Positions 49,601 to 61,600 of a stretch of DNA of 64,000 bases are shown in pieces (within the stretch, counting starts at the first letter, position 1; every line of letters starts with the position of its first letter). Source of the stretch: Saccharina japonica (Eukaryota; Sar; Phaeophyceae; Laminariales; Laminariaceae); NCBI GenBank assembly GCA_008828725.1, contig MEHQ01001542.1:382321-446320 (forward strand). Direction: 5' to 3'. The position numbers and the translations under genes were made by a program. The notes under the pieces are model-generated. The model saw only the letters and a program-made list of their open reading frames with translations. It was not told the DNA's origin and made no database searches.

Positions 49601-52600
49601 ACCCCAGATGGACTGGGGCATGTCGGGGGAGACTTCCCTGCTGGAGGGCAAGCCGGGGTTCGCCCTGGACTTCAACTTTTTCGTGGAGGACAACACGGTC
49701 GTCATCGACGAGGCTGACGCAAGGGAACAACAGGGGTGCGTTTCGTAGCAGCAACTGGTCCCTGGAAGCCACTTAAAAGCTCTGAACGGGCAGCCAACCC
49801 TGTACCGCCGCCGTGACCCGTGACCACTATACGAGTCCTACGACCATACCACGTACTGCATTTTTTTTTCTCGTGACCTTTTATTTTTCCTTCCTTCCTT
49901 CCTGCCTTCCTTCCTTAGCTTGCCTTCGTTTTTTTGTTTTGGGCCCCGATTAATCGCGTGCCATCGTGTTCCGTCACCTGCGGCTATCACTTAGTAAGAG
50001 TGATCCTTATCCTTCCGCAATATTTTCCCCTCAACTCTGGGCCCAGAAGTGCCCCCTCCCTTTTTCTTTTTCTTTTTTCTTTTTGTTGTTCTTTTTTGTT
50101 GGCATCCCATCCATGTTGTCTTTGCCCTACTTCTCCAGCGCTCTCCCCCTCGTGACTCAGATCCGGGGTCACATAGCGGGCACCCGCCCCCACTGCAAGG
50201 CATGCCTTCATGTTTATGGCGGGAATTGATTCAGCATAATATATATTTCCCTCGTCGACTCGCGCCGAATTGTGCGCGCACACACTGTGGAGTATAGTAG
50301 AGTATTACCTCCTCCCTCCTGTTATCAGTATATAGTATATACTGTAGTCCAATCTACAATGCTGGGTGAGTGTGGCTTGATGTATGTCAGGTGTAGTTTA
50401 TCTCCGAACTCCGAAAATTTAACACTTTATTTTTATTTAGCTATTAATACTAGCCACTCGTTGTCGTCGTTGCCCAACACTTTTCGCTTCCCGTTATCGT
50501 CATATTATGTACTAAGTACGACTGCTGTCTGCGTTCTTCACGTACAACCGGTTTGCCTACCCATCGACCGCACCCAGTGTCCGTGCTGATTTTTCGTTTT
50601 TAATCCTATTACTAGTTAACAGAGATATAATAGTAATAGTAGACTGCAGCTATGGGCTATGACCCTCCAAAATCATAGCCCATAGGACTGCAGTGCGTAC
50701 GAAGGAGGCTAGACAACAGCAATTATTGCAATTGCTATGCTATGCCACCCTGCTGGATACGACAAGCACAACACGCACACGCCAGCAACCCAGGATCAGC
50801 TGCCCAGGATACATTGAAGGAGAGAAAAACGTAAAAACGAAAGACAAAGAAAGAAAGAAAGAAAGAAAAAGAAGTCGGATCTTGTAGTTGTACTTCAGCA
50901 GTGTGGATCCTCAACCATTTCCCCCAAGATCGGCCCAAGTCCTGAACACTTTTAAACTACGACTGCTTCGAAGTATAAATACTGTACTGTAATGATTTAC
51001 CACTCTGTCGACTCTGTCCCGAAATGTAAGAATCGTTTTTATTGAATATTAATTAATAACATGTTCTTATATTTCGGGACAGAGGGGTATGATGTATCCA
51101 CCCCAAAATGGTTGTCCACACCTACACTACCAATGTGGAACCGTTGGATGGGCTGACCAAGGGTCAACGTACAGCATCCCGCTTAATATATAACACCGAC
51201 CTACACTTATTCCAAGTTAGTTGTCCTCGAAAAGGTGGGTGCATTTTCGAAAGGACCAACCGCACAACAAAGGCAACCGAATGCCGCACCCGCCCGAACT
51301 ACAGCATCAGTAGAGAAATAACCGCACCCCCACCCCCCCTCCATCATTCTACACATGTACATTCCACATGGATGGATGGATGGATGGATGGACCGATCTT
51401 CTTCCAACCTCCTTGGTTTCCTTCTCGTCCACCCTCGCCGAAGGGCCGTCTACTTGGCTCACGCGAATGGGATCCCAACGCCGCCCTCAACAACAGCAAC
51501 AGCAGCAGCAGCTATATGATTTTATTTCCCTTGCCATCCGACAAGACGCAGCGTGAGTGTCAATGAGTGTCAACGAGTGCCAATGAGTCTCAATGGCCAT
51601 ACGCACGATGAAATGACAGAATATCCACGTACCGTAGCGGGGAGGGAGGAGCCTACTTCGTAGTGACCCCGGATCTGAGTTACGACTAAGAGGGGAAACC
51701 ACGAAAAGAAAATACCGCTGTTTGCTGTACCTGGTACCTGGTGTATTAGTATTAAGCGTGTAAATGTTTCGATTGCAATGATGCTGCTTCCACCAGCCAA
51801 ACACTGCTGCTTGTAGGAATACTTGCAGGACTACTACCTGTAGTATTGCTGTAAGTACTAGATGGATGCTATGGGCTATGACCCTGCTGTGTACCTCCTC
51901 TCTCTTCTCCTGGCCTTGCCGCTACCGCCATCCCCTACAGCCGCAAGCGGCCTAGTCCTGCCCCCCAACCGCTTCCAGAGAAGCATCGTACCCCAGTAAG
52001 CAGCGATATTCAGCGCCCTTGCAAGACACCGGAGGGCTTGCCGCGATGGACATCAGATCGAGGAGAGGGAAGGGAGCGAGTAGCCCCCGCTTTTTTTCTT
52101 TGTGTACTCCTCTTTTGTGTTTGGTATTTTTTTCTCGATCCAGTCTACATGTACGACGTGTTCACTGTACTGTAGTTACTGCGGTTAGTATAGGTGATGT
52201 ATATTGTATACTGGTACGTATGGTACACCAATCTGTACGGAAAAGTAAAGACCGTTGGTGTACTCATATCAATACACACTCGTTCCTTGCGTATCCGCCG
52301 AGAGTGGTCTACGTATGAGTACAAAAGTGCTGGACATGATAGTGAGCATGAATGTGTCCTTGTGCGCAAGTAACCTTGCGGGTCGGGAAAGGCCTAACCC
52401 CGCCCCAGAGGCAAAGCAACCCCTGCTCGTTACTGTGTTGCGTCGTATATATGATACGTGTGGCAGGGTTGGTGCCTTTGTTGTTGATGTTGTTGTTGGT
52501 GGTGGTGAGGTTGGGGTGCATGTGTTGGTGATGATCCTGGTTATTGTTGTCGTTGCTGTTTGGTTTTACGTTCATCCCTTTCGTAAGTTTCGTGTCTCAT

Positions 52601-55600
52601 CTGCCACTTTCTCATTTTTGTCCCTCTCCCTCTCGACCATCCACCTCTCTGTCTCTTTCTTTCTTCCTCGTCCCATTTTCTGTATCATTATTACCACCCT
52701 GATATTTCGAGGTAATATCTGTCTTGTCTCAGTCGCCATCTCGTGTCTTTGCCTCTGCCTCTGCATTTATCTCTCTTTCTCTCTGTCTTCTGTCTACCTG
52801 TGTCGGTCTCTCGGTCTCCATCCAACACCCCCTCTTGCTCCAACACCCTATCTCCCTCTTCCCCCCCCCCTCCTTCTCCCCCCCTCCCTTTCCCGCCCTC
52901 CCCATCCACCCCTCCCCCCCCCTCTCACTCTCTAGACATGCTATTTTCGGTGCGCCGTATGTACGCCAAGCGTCGACCTGTGCGATGCGTGCTTCCGCCA
53001 GGGAATGGGACCAGAAGGCCACGAGAAATCGCATGCGTACCATGTCATGGACAAGCTCGCGGCCCCTCTTTTCACCGGTGAGCGTCGGTTGATCTGCTCA
53101 GCACTTAGTAGCCAGGGTGGTTGATTTGCTCAGCACTTACTAAATAGTAGCCAGGGGGGTGAGTGTGATAAATCTGCCCACGTACCGTAGGCAGAACAAG
53201 CTGTCTACGTATCGGCGATATGGCCCGCGTCTATATACACTGATGAGCGTTAAGTAATTTACCAGGTACTTAGCAGCCACCGGGGAGGGGGAGGTGATAA
53301 GCCTGCCTACGTACGAGGTAGGAATGATCAAATTTCAGGGCATTCCTCGGGGTTTTTCCCGTGGTGTTGGGCGGGATTCGGGATTTTCCTGCGGTCCCGT
53401 GATAAACGTAAAATCCCGCTTCCGCATAAACGCCTCCCGCCCAAATTATTATATTTAGTTTCCGTGCCACGGAAAAGTGTAAATCGCGTTCCCGCACAAA
53501 TTAATCCCGCACAAATTAGTCCCGCACAAAATGTATTCAGTAGCCAATGTCCACGCCNTTTCTTGGAGATAGACCCTAAAATTTGGCACACGCACACGTG
53601 TTTTATGCGCCCTATCCGAGCCGTTAACGAATGCTTTTTCTTCTTTTTTTTTCCCGCCAGATATTGTTTGTTTTGTATTTTTTTTTGGGAAAGTTGGGTC
53701 TCAAGAGATCCAAAATTTTCAGCGACATAAAAAAAAAACATGCGTTAAAGGCTCTTGGGTAGGGCGCATAAAACACGTGTGCCACATTTCAGGGTCTATC
53801 CCCAAAAAACGGCGAGGACATTTGGACTTTTGTGCGGTAAAAGTGCAAAAGTAGGCGTTGCCTCGTAATTACTTAGTTTCAGTATATAATCGATTTTGGG
53901 CCGTGAATATGACTTAATATGAACATACGCATTCAGATCTTCGAATATTTGCGTGAAACTTTGTACAAACATGTGTTGGACCACCTGGAAGCGGCTCGTT
54001 CAGGAAAAAAAATTGTGCGAAAAAATGTTTTTCCTACGGAAACGCCTGACTATTGTTGACCTCTTTGAAGGCCTGTCATTGGTCTGGCCACATTTTCGGC
54101 GGTAGCGCCAGTTGTAGGTGCTTGAACAAAAACTGGCGATGTCACCCTCTTTCACTGTTCATGTCGGTCAGTATGATACCAAATATGTGACATTGGAGTT
54201 GCTATTGCATGCGGCATTCGTGACTGGCGAAATTTGGGGTGATACGCCTGAACCAGCTCGTATCCCGTTCCGCACACTCACCTTTTTATATCCCTCATCC
54301 CATGAAACATGTTACAGTGGGTACCCCGATTTAAGATCGCCCGAGATAAGAGCATTCGGGATTTAAGAGCGGTTAAATCGGCATGTCCCGCCTATACTAA
54401 AAGCTACATATTGCCCCATTACAGATAGGAGCAATGCGTAGTTAAGAGCGCTTGTTTTGGCTTGTCTCGAGGCGCTCTTGAATCGGGGTACCCACTGCCT
54501 GTAGGTCACGTAAAATCTCGTTGCCGCGTAAATGGTANGTGCCTGTTTCTTGCAACGTGGTGGAAGTAACGCCCCTTTCCGTGTACTCACTCTTTGATAC
54601 CCCCTGCTTGCCGTTTTTGGATTGGACCTCAATCCATTGACGCTTTCTACTATTCGCGTTCAGTGTATTTTTTCGCTACGAAGTCCCCAAGTTTGAATTC
54701 ACCCCCTTCCCTCGCTCCTTCCCTCCTCCTCCTGCTCCTCCCTCCCCTCCCCCGTCTCTCACTCTCTAGACATGCTATTTTCGGTGCGCCGTATGTACGC
54801 CAAGCGTCGACCTGTGCGATGCGTGCTTCCGCCAGGGAATGGGACCAGAAGGCCACGAGAAATCGCATGCGTACCATGTCATGGACAAGCTCGCGGCCCC
54901 TCTTTTCACCGGTGAGCGTCGGTTGATCTGCTCAGCACTTAGTAGCCAGGGTGGTTGATTTGCTCAGCACTTACTAAATAGTAGCCAGGGGGGTGAGTGT
55001 GATAAATCTGCCCACGTACCGTAGGCAGAACAAGCTGTCTACGTATCGGCGATATGGCCCGCGTCTATATACACTGATGAGCGTTAAGTAATTTACCAGG
55101 TACTTAGCAGCCACCGGGGAGGGGGAGGTGATAAGCCTGCCTACGTACGAGGTAGGAATGATCAAATTTCAGGGCATTCCTCGGGGTTTTTCCCGTGGTG
55201 TTGGGCGGGATTCGGGATTTTCCTGCGGTCCCGTGATAAACGTAAAATCCCGCTTCCGCATAAACGCCTCCCGCCCAAATTATTATATTTAGTTTCCGTG
55301 CCACGGAAAAGTGTAAATCGCGTTCCCGCACAAATTAATCCCGCACAAATTAGTCCCGCACAAAATGTATTCAGTAGCCAATGTCCACGCCGTTTCTTGG
55401 AGATAGACCCTAAAATTTGGCACACGCACACGTGTTTTATGCGCCCTATCCGAGCCGTTAACGAATGCTTTTTCTTCTTTTTTTTTCCCGCCAGATATTG
55501 TTTGTTTTGTATTTTTTTTTGGGAAAGTTGGGTCTCAAGAGATCCAAAATTTTCAGCGACATAAAAAAAAAACATGCGTTAAAGGCTCTTGGGTAGGGCG

Positions 55601-58600
55601 CATAAAACACGTGTGCCACATTTCAGGGTCTATCCCCAAAAAACGGCGAGGACATTTGGACTTTTGTGCGGTAAAAGTGCAAAAGTAGGCGTTGCCTCGT
55701 AATTACTTAGTTTCAGTATATAATCGATTTTAGGCGTTAAATATGACTTAGTATGATCATACGCATTCAGATCTTCGAATATTTGCGTGAAACTTTGTAC
55801 AAACATGTGTTGGACCACCTGGAAGCGGCTCGTTCAGGAAAAAAAATTGTGCGAAAAAATGTTTTTCCTACGGAAACGCCTGACTATTGTTGACCTCTTT
55901 GAAGGCCTGTCATTGGTCTGGCCACATTTTCGGCGGTAGCGCCAGTTGTAGGTGCTTGAACAAAAACTGGCGATGTCACCCTCTTTCACTGTTCATGTCG
56001 GTCAGTATGATACCAAATATGTGACATTGGAGTTGCTATTGCATGCGGCATTCGTGACTGGCGAAATTTGGGGTGATACGCCTGAACCAGCTCGTATCCC
56101 GTTCCGCACACTCACCTTTTTATATCCCTCATCCCATGAAACATGTTACAGTGGGTACCCCGATTTAAGATCGCCCGAGATAAGAGCATTCGGGATTTAA
56201 GAGCGGTTAAATCGGCATGTCCCGCCTATACTAAAAGCTACATATTGCCCCATTACAGATAGGAGCAATGCGTAGTTAAGAGCGCTTGTTTTGGCTTGTC
56301 TCGAGGCGCTCTTGAATCGGGGTACCCACTGCCTGTAGGTCACGTAAAATCTCGTTGCCGCGTAAATGGTAACAACCCCCCTGCAAAAGGAGGGACTTTG
56401 ACCGGACACGCACAAGCGTCAGGTTCCGAGAGTTCAATTCTCGTGCGTCTGTGTTTTTTTGTTTTCCCACCGCATCTTGTTTTGGCAAACAAAAATTGTG
56501 CTAATCTGTAGTACTGTAAACCCGGTATGAAATATTGAAATTCTGATGATTTTATGGCTTGAGATTTTTCTCGTCGTTCAGAAGTGTCGGGAGTCTCTGG
56601 TTACTCATGGGGATTGCTGCTGGTTCATGCTTGATTTTTTTTTTGAGTTGTTTTATTTTTGTTTTCTTTCTTTTCGGGGTGCTGCAAGCGTCAGGTTCCG
56701 AGAGTTCAATTCTCGCGCGTCTGTGTATTTTTGTTTTCCCACCGCATCTTGTTTTGGCGAACAAAAATTGTGCTAGTCTGTAGTACTGTAAACCTGGTAT
56801 GAAATATTGAAATTCTGATAATTTTATGGCTTTGGATTTTTCTCGTCGTTCAGAAGTGTCGGGAGTCTCTGGTTACTCGTAGGGATTGCTGCTGGTTCAT
56901 GCTTGATTTTTTTTTTGGGTTGTTTTATTTTTGTTTTTTTTCTTTTCGGGGTGCTCGGCATTCGGAGTACAGGCAGTGTCCGTCCCTTGCTTAATGTTCT
57001 CGGCATCTTTCTGTTTTGCAGTTTCTGGATTATCTGGCAGGCCAATGCGACGCGATCGTTTGGTCGTGTTAATCCTGTTTACGGTTTCAAGAGGAAATAA
57101 CCGCATGAAAACACAAAAAAACACAAGATGTCGAGGATTTCGTCGAAACTCGTAAAAATGTTGTTTTTAAAAAACAAAAAATAAAAAATAAAAAACAAAA
57201 CATGAGCTGTCGAGGATTTCGTCGAAACTTATTTTTGCAAGCTGCGTGTGATACTTGGTAGATCTTGTGATATATATTGGGGGGGTTGATCATAAGAGGT
57301 TGGGTTGGGGTTGGGTTGGGGGCGGGTTGACATTCATTAATTTCGCAAAAGAGGGTCAACCCTATTTTCAGTAGTCCATTCTTTTTCAAGACATTTATTC
57401 ATTTTCACCTACGAGGGACACAGTATGCTGATTTTAGATCGGCTCGTGAGTGCCCTCACGATAGGATTGAAATTCCCGGATAACCCAGCCTTGTTGTTGT
57501 TGTTGTTGGTCGAGGGTTCGATAATGTCGTGCGAAGAATAGATCGATATATCGTGCTGGTAATCAACAAATACTTTTGAGAGAGTTGAAGAATAAGTATT
57601 GTTTTGCTAGGCGTTCGGTTTTGTCTTGCTCTCCCGTACAACAAATTCGGAGTAACCTTGGGAGTCGGATCCCGTACAAAACAAGACGTCTGGTACCACC
57701 GTCGAGGTCGCCGAGCGCAGCAGTCGCGTCAAATAACAAATAACTTTGTAGCCATGTCCAGTACAAACAAAACCCGTGTAGTACCGCGGTAGCCGGATCC
57801 CGCAAAAATATTCCCGTTTAATCCCTTCGTGGCTAGATTCCGCCCGGAGGATTACTGCGGTAGCCGGATCCCACACAAAACATCCCGTCGAGTCCCGTCG
57901 CGGCTAGATCCTGTAAAAAACCATCCCGTTGAGTCCCGTGGTGGCTGAATCATGTACCGGGGAGTGAACAGATCCCATACGAATGGCACCGTGAAGTCCC
58001 GGGGTAACTGATTCCCGCGGGATATGGTCGCGGAGCCGAAAAGGTGTCCCGAAGAATGCCCCCTTGGAATTTTGACCTGTGTACGTGGGCAGTATAGCTG
58101 CTAAATCGAAAAATTAAAATTAGCAACGCTCACCGATGTAGACGGGGACTTGGGGGTTATCCATGACTCGATAGCTATGAGATTCTTGTGCGCGAAGGGC
58201 TCCATACTCTTGCGGAGGCACACAAGGGGATATAACCCTTCAACCCACAATAAACTCACAGCTACTGAGTCATGGATAATCTCCAAGTCCCCTTCTACAT
58301 CGGTGAGCGTTGCTAAATTTACTTGGAAGCCAGCGGCGGCGGCGGCGGCGGCGGCGGCGGGGGTACTCATGTCGCGCACGGCCGTAGTCTTATGACCGTA
58401 GACCCTCGCATCCCTACAATGCCGGGACGGAGCGCGTTGGGTTTTCACCAACCAGGCAGACATTGCTTGCACCAAGCGCGAAGCGCCGTGAGGTAGTGGG
58501 CGAGTCGTATGAAGGGTGAGCTGCATCCTACTAAGAAACGCCTGTGAGGCGGACTTGCATATGGACGACAACCTCCAATGAATTTGTTTCATTTCTGGTG

Positions 58601-61600
58601 TGGCCACTCCCAGAGACAGCAATGGGTATTACTATGTATCTGCCTCGTGGGTGCCTTACCATATACACACTACGTGATACGATCATCCCCCTTGTGCGGA
58701 GTTGAGATTCTCAACCCCGCACAAATAATCTAACAAGACCTCCAGCCTTGGGTGACCGCCAAAACAAAAACAAACGATACCCTGGTTGTCTAGCTCACGC
58801 AGTGAGAGGCGTGTTTTACAGCGTCGTCGCCAACCCAACCTATACATCTATAACATATTTATAGGGGGGGGTGTACTCGTTATCATGTATGGCCGTAGTG
58901 GTATGACCATAGACCCTCGCGTCCCTGCAATGCCGGGACGGAGCACGTCGGGTTGGCACTGACCAGGCAGGCATCGCTAGCACCAACCGCAAAGCGCCGT
59001 GAGGTATTCGGCGTGTCGCATGGAGGGTGAGCTGCATCCTTCTAAGAACCGCTTGTGAGGCGGACTTTCTTGCCTATGGATGACAGCGTCGAAATGATTA
59101 TTTTGTTCTCCGGTGTGGCCACTTCCAGAGCCAGCAATGGGTTTACTATGTAACTGCCTCGTGGGTGCCTCACAATAAACACTACTGTACGTGATACGAC
59201 CATTCCCCTTGTGCGGAGTAAATGTTCTCCACCCCGCACACTAACTCGACAGCCAATTGCGGCGACCGCCAAAACAAAAAGCAACAAAAAAGGTATGTAC
59301 TCTGGTTGTCTAGCTCACGTGAGGGTCCACCATATTATATTACTACGATTTACATAAGACTATTTACTTCCATGGAAGTAATTTCTCCGTGGAAGTAAAA
59401 AATGACTAATTTTTTACAAATTACTAATTGTTTAGGGCCCATCTTAACGAAGACAGCAGAAAATTCAATTTGGAAAATAAAATCCTATTTGGATGTGATT
59501 TCGCAAAAAAAAAACTGGTTTGCGTCCTACGGGGAATAGTGAATTGCTTGTTCAAATATTTCTGAAATCGAAAAAACGCAGCACGCCTCACAACGCCCAG
59601 GCGAAAAAATACGACGAGAGACGACGAGAGCGAAGGCATCCGTCGGCGCGTGCGCGCCGACGCAAGCATACTCGTGCTTTTGGCCGACCGGCCTAGGAAG
59701 CTATCTCTCTCAGGGTCTCCTGGGTGGGCGTAGGGATCCCTGAAACGCCACGGGCGAGCCAGGGACGGCGACGGTGCTATCAAAGACTTGAGCTTATCCT
59801 GCTGCTTTTGCGTCGATCAATCGATTTTTGGCCGGGTTGGCACATCGAGCCGGTTGAAAAGTTGGGATTGCGACCGCCATGATTGGTTTTGAGGCGCCAC
59901 CGCCGGGGTACGATGTGCTATGGTCTGTAGTCGTGGGCGCGGCTGTTGTCCCGGTGGCCTGGCGTCGTGGTTCACGCGTTGTCGCCTCGGTCGTCGTCAT
60001 CGATGCGATCAATAAATCGCCAGGTTGTAGCGGGGGCGTTTACCCACCGTGGACAAGCCGGTCCAAGTCCGCCCAACTCCCAAATTTGATTTGAATTCTA
60101 CACAGAAAAAGGTCCTGGGACCTTCTTGGTTTTTTCGTCCAATTCAAATTGATTAGACCCTAAGATCCTGATGTTTGATGCTGGTGCGTGTGTTGACCAA
60201 TGAAAAGCGAATTTGAATTTTATTTTCCCAAATTGAATTTATTTTATACTCGTTAATATGGGCCCTTACTTCCATGGAAGTGAAAATGGAAGCAACATTT
60301 TACTTCCATGGGAGCAAAGTTTCGCTTGCGCTTGAAGAGGGCCTTCGGCCACTTTTAATAGACACGCCTAGTGCGGCTCCACGCTGCGCGTTACACGGCT
60401 TTCAATATCCCGTTTGTAATTGTTCAACGTTTTGATAGTCGGGATGGGCCCACTTTGGGTGGGACGGTGTACCATGGGAGATCAGGGGGTGAATTCATGG
60501 AAGCTTCCTCGCTACCATGTTTTACTTCCAGTGGAAGTAAAGCAACTTCCATGGAAGTTGAATGTACTTCCAGAATTTACTTCCAGTAACAAAAAACTTT
60601 ATTGGACGTTGAATTTACTTCCATGGAAGTAAACACAACTTCCATGGAAAATAAAATTCCATGGAAAATTAAGATTCCATGGAAGTGAAAACTTCCATGG
60701 AAAATAAAATTCCATGGAAGATTCCATGGAAGTGAATCCTAAAGATACGTAAGGTGGGAGATCGCGCAGTGAGCGGCTTTTTTTACGGTGTCGTTGCCAA
60801 CCGACGCCAACCAGCCTTGTATGTATTTATATATATATATGAAGTATATATGGGTAAACCTGGTTGCGTAAGCAGTATCACCCCCGTTGGATGTTGATTC
60901 CTTTACTTAGCCGTAAGGGTGGTAAACGTGCCTACGTGGGCAGTCTGACCTGTCTTAAGTTAGCTGTACAATTGCTAACACGTAAATGAAGCAACGCCCA
61001 CCGGTGTAGACAGGGACTTGGACATTTTCCATGACTCGGTAGCTGTGAGTTTCTGTGCTTCAAGGGCTCAATGCCCTTGCGGAGGCATTCAATTGTGTTT
61101 GCACAAGGGTATGGAACCCTTCACCCACAAGAAACAAACTCACAGCTACCGAATCATGGACACTCTCCAACTCTAAATGTGCATCGGTGAGCGTTGCTTC
61201 ATATTCTTCGAAGCCAGCGCGGGGGGGGGGTGATAGACCTGCCTGCCTGGGCAGTATAACTCCCGTCTTATACCGACGAACGTTGATAAGTTTGCTTAGC
61301 AGCCAGGGTGGTAAACCTGCCTACGTCGGGTATAACCTGGCCACATGAGCGGTATACATACTGGTAACTGCTAAATCGTAAATGAAGCAACGCTCACCGG
61401 TGTAGACGGGGGCTTGAAGATTGTCCATGACTCGGTAGCCGTGAGCTTCTGTGCTTTTAAGGGTTCCGTGCCCTTGCGGAGGCAAATCGTTTTATGACCA
61501 CAAGGGCATGGAACCCGTCACCTACAATAAACTCACAGGTACCGAGTCATGGACAATCTCCACGTCCCCGAGTACATTGTTGAGCGTTGCTTCATTTTCT

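Noticed and set aside
49043..49776. Leu/Ala/Pro and Gly/Lys/Ala/Arg repeat proteins
   Set aside because: Products of the CCTTG pentamer array.
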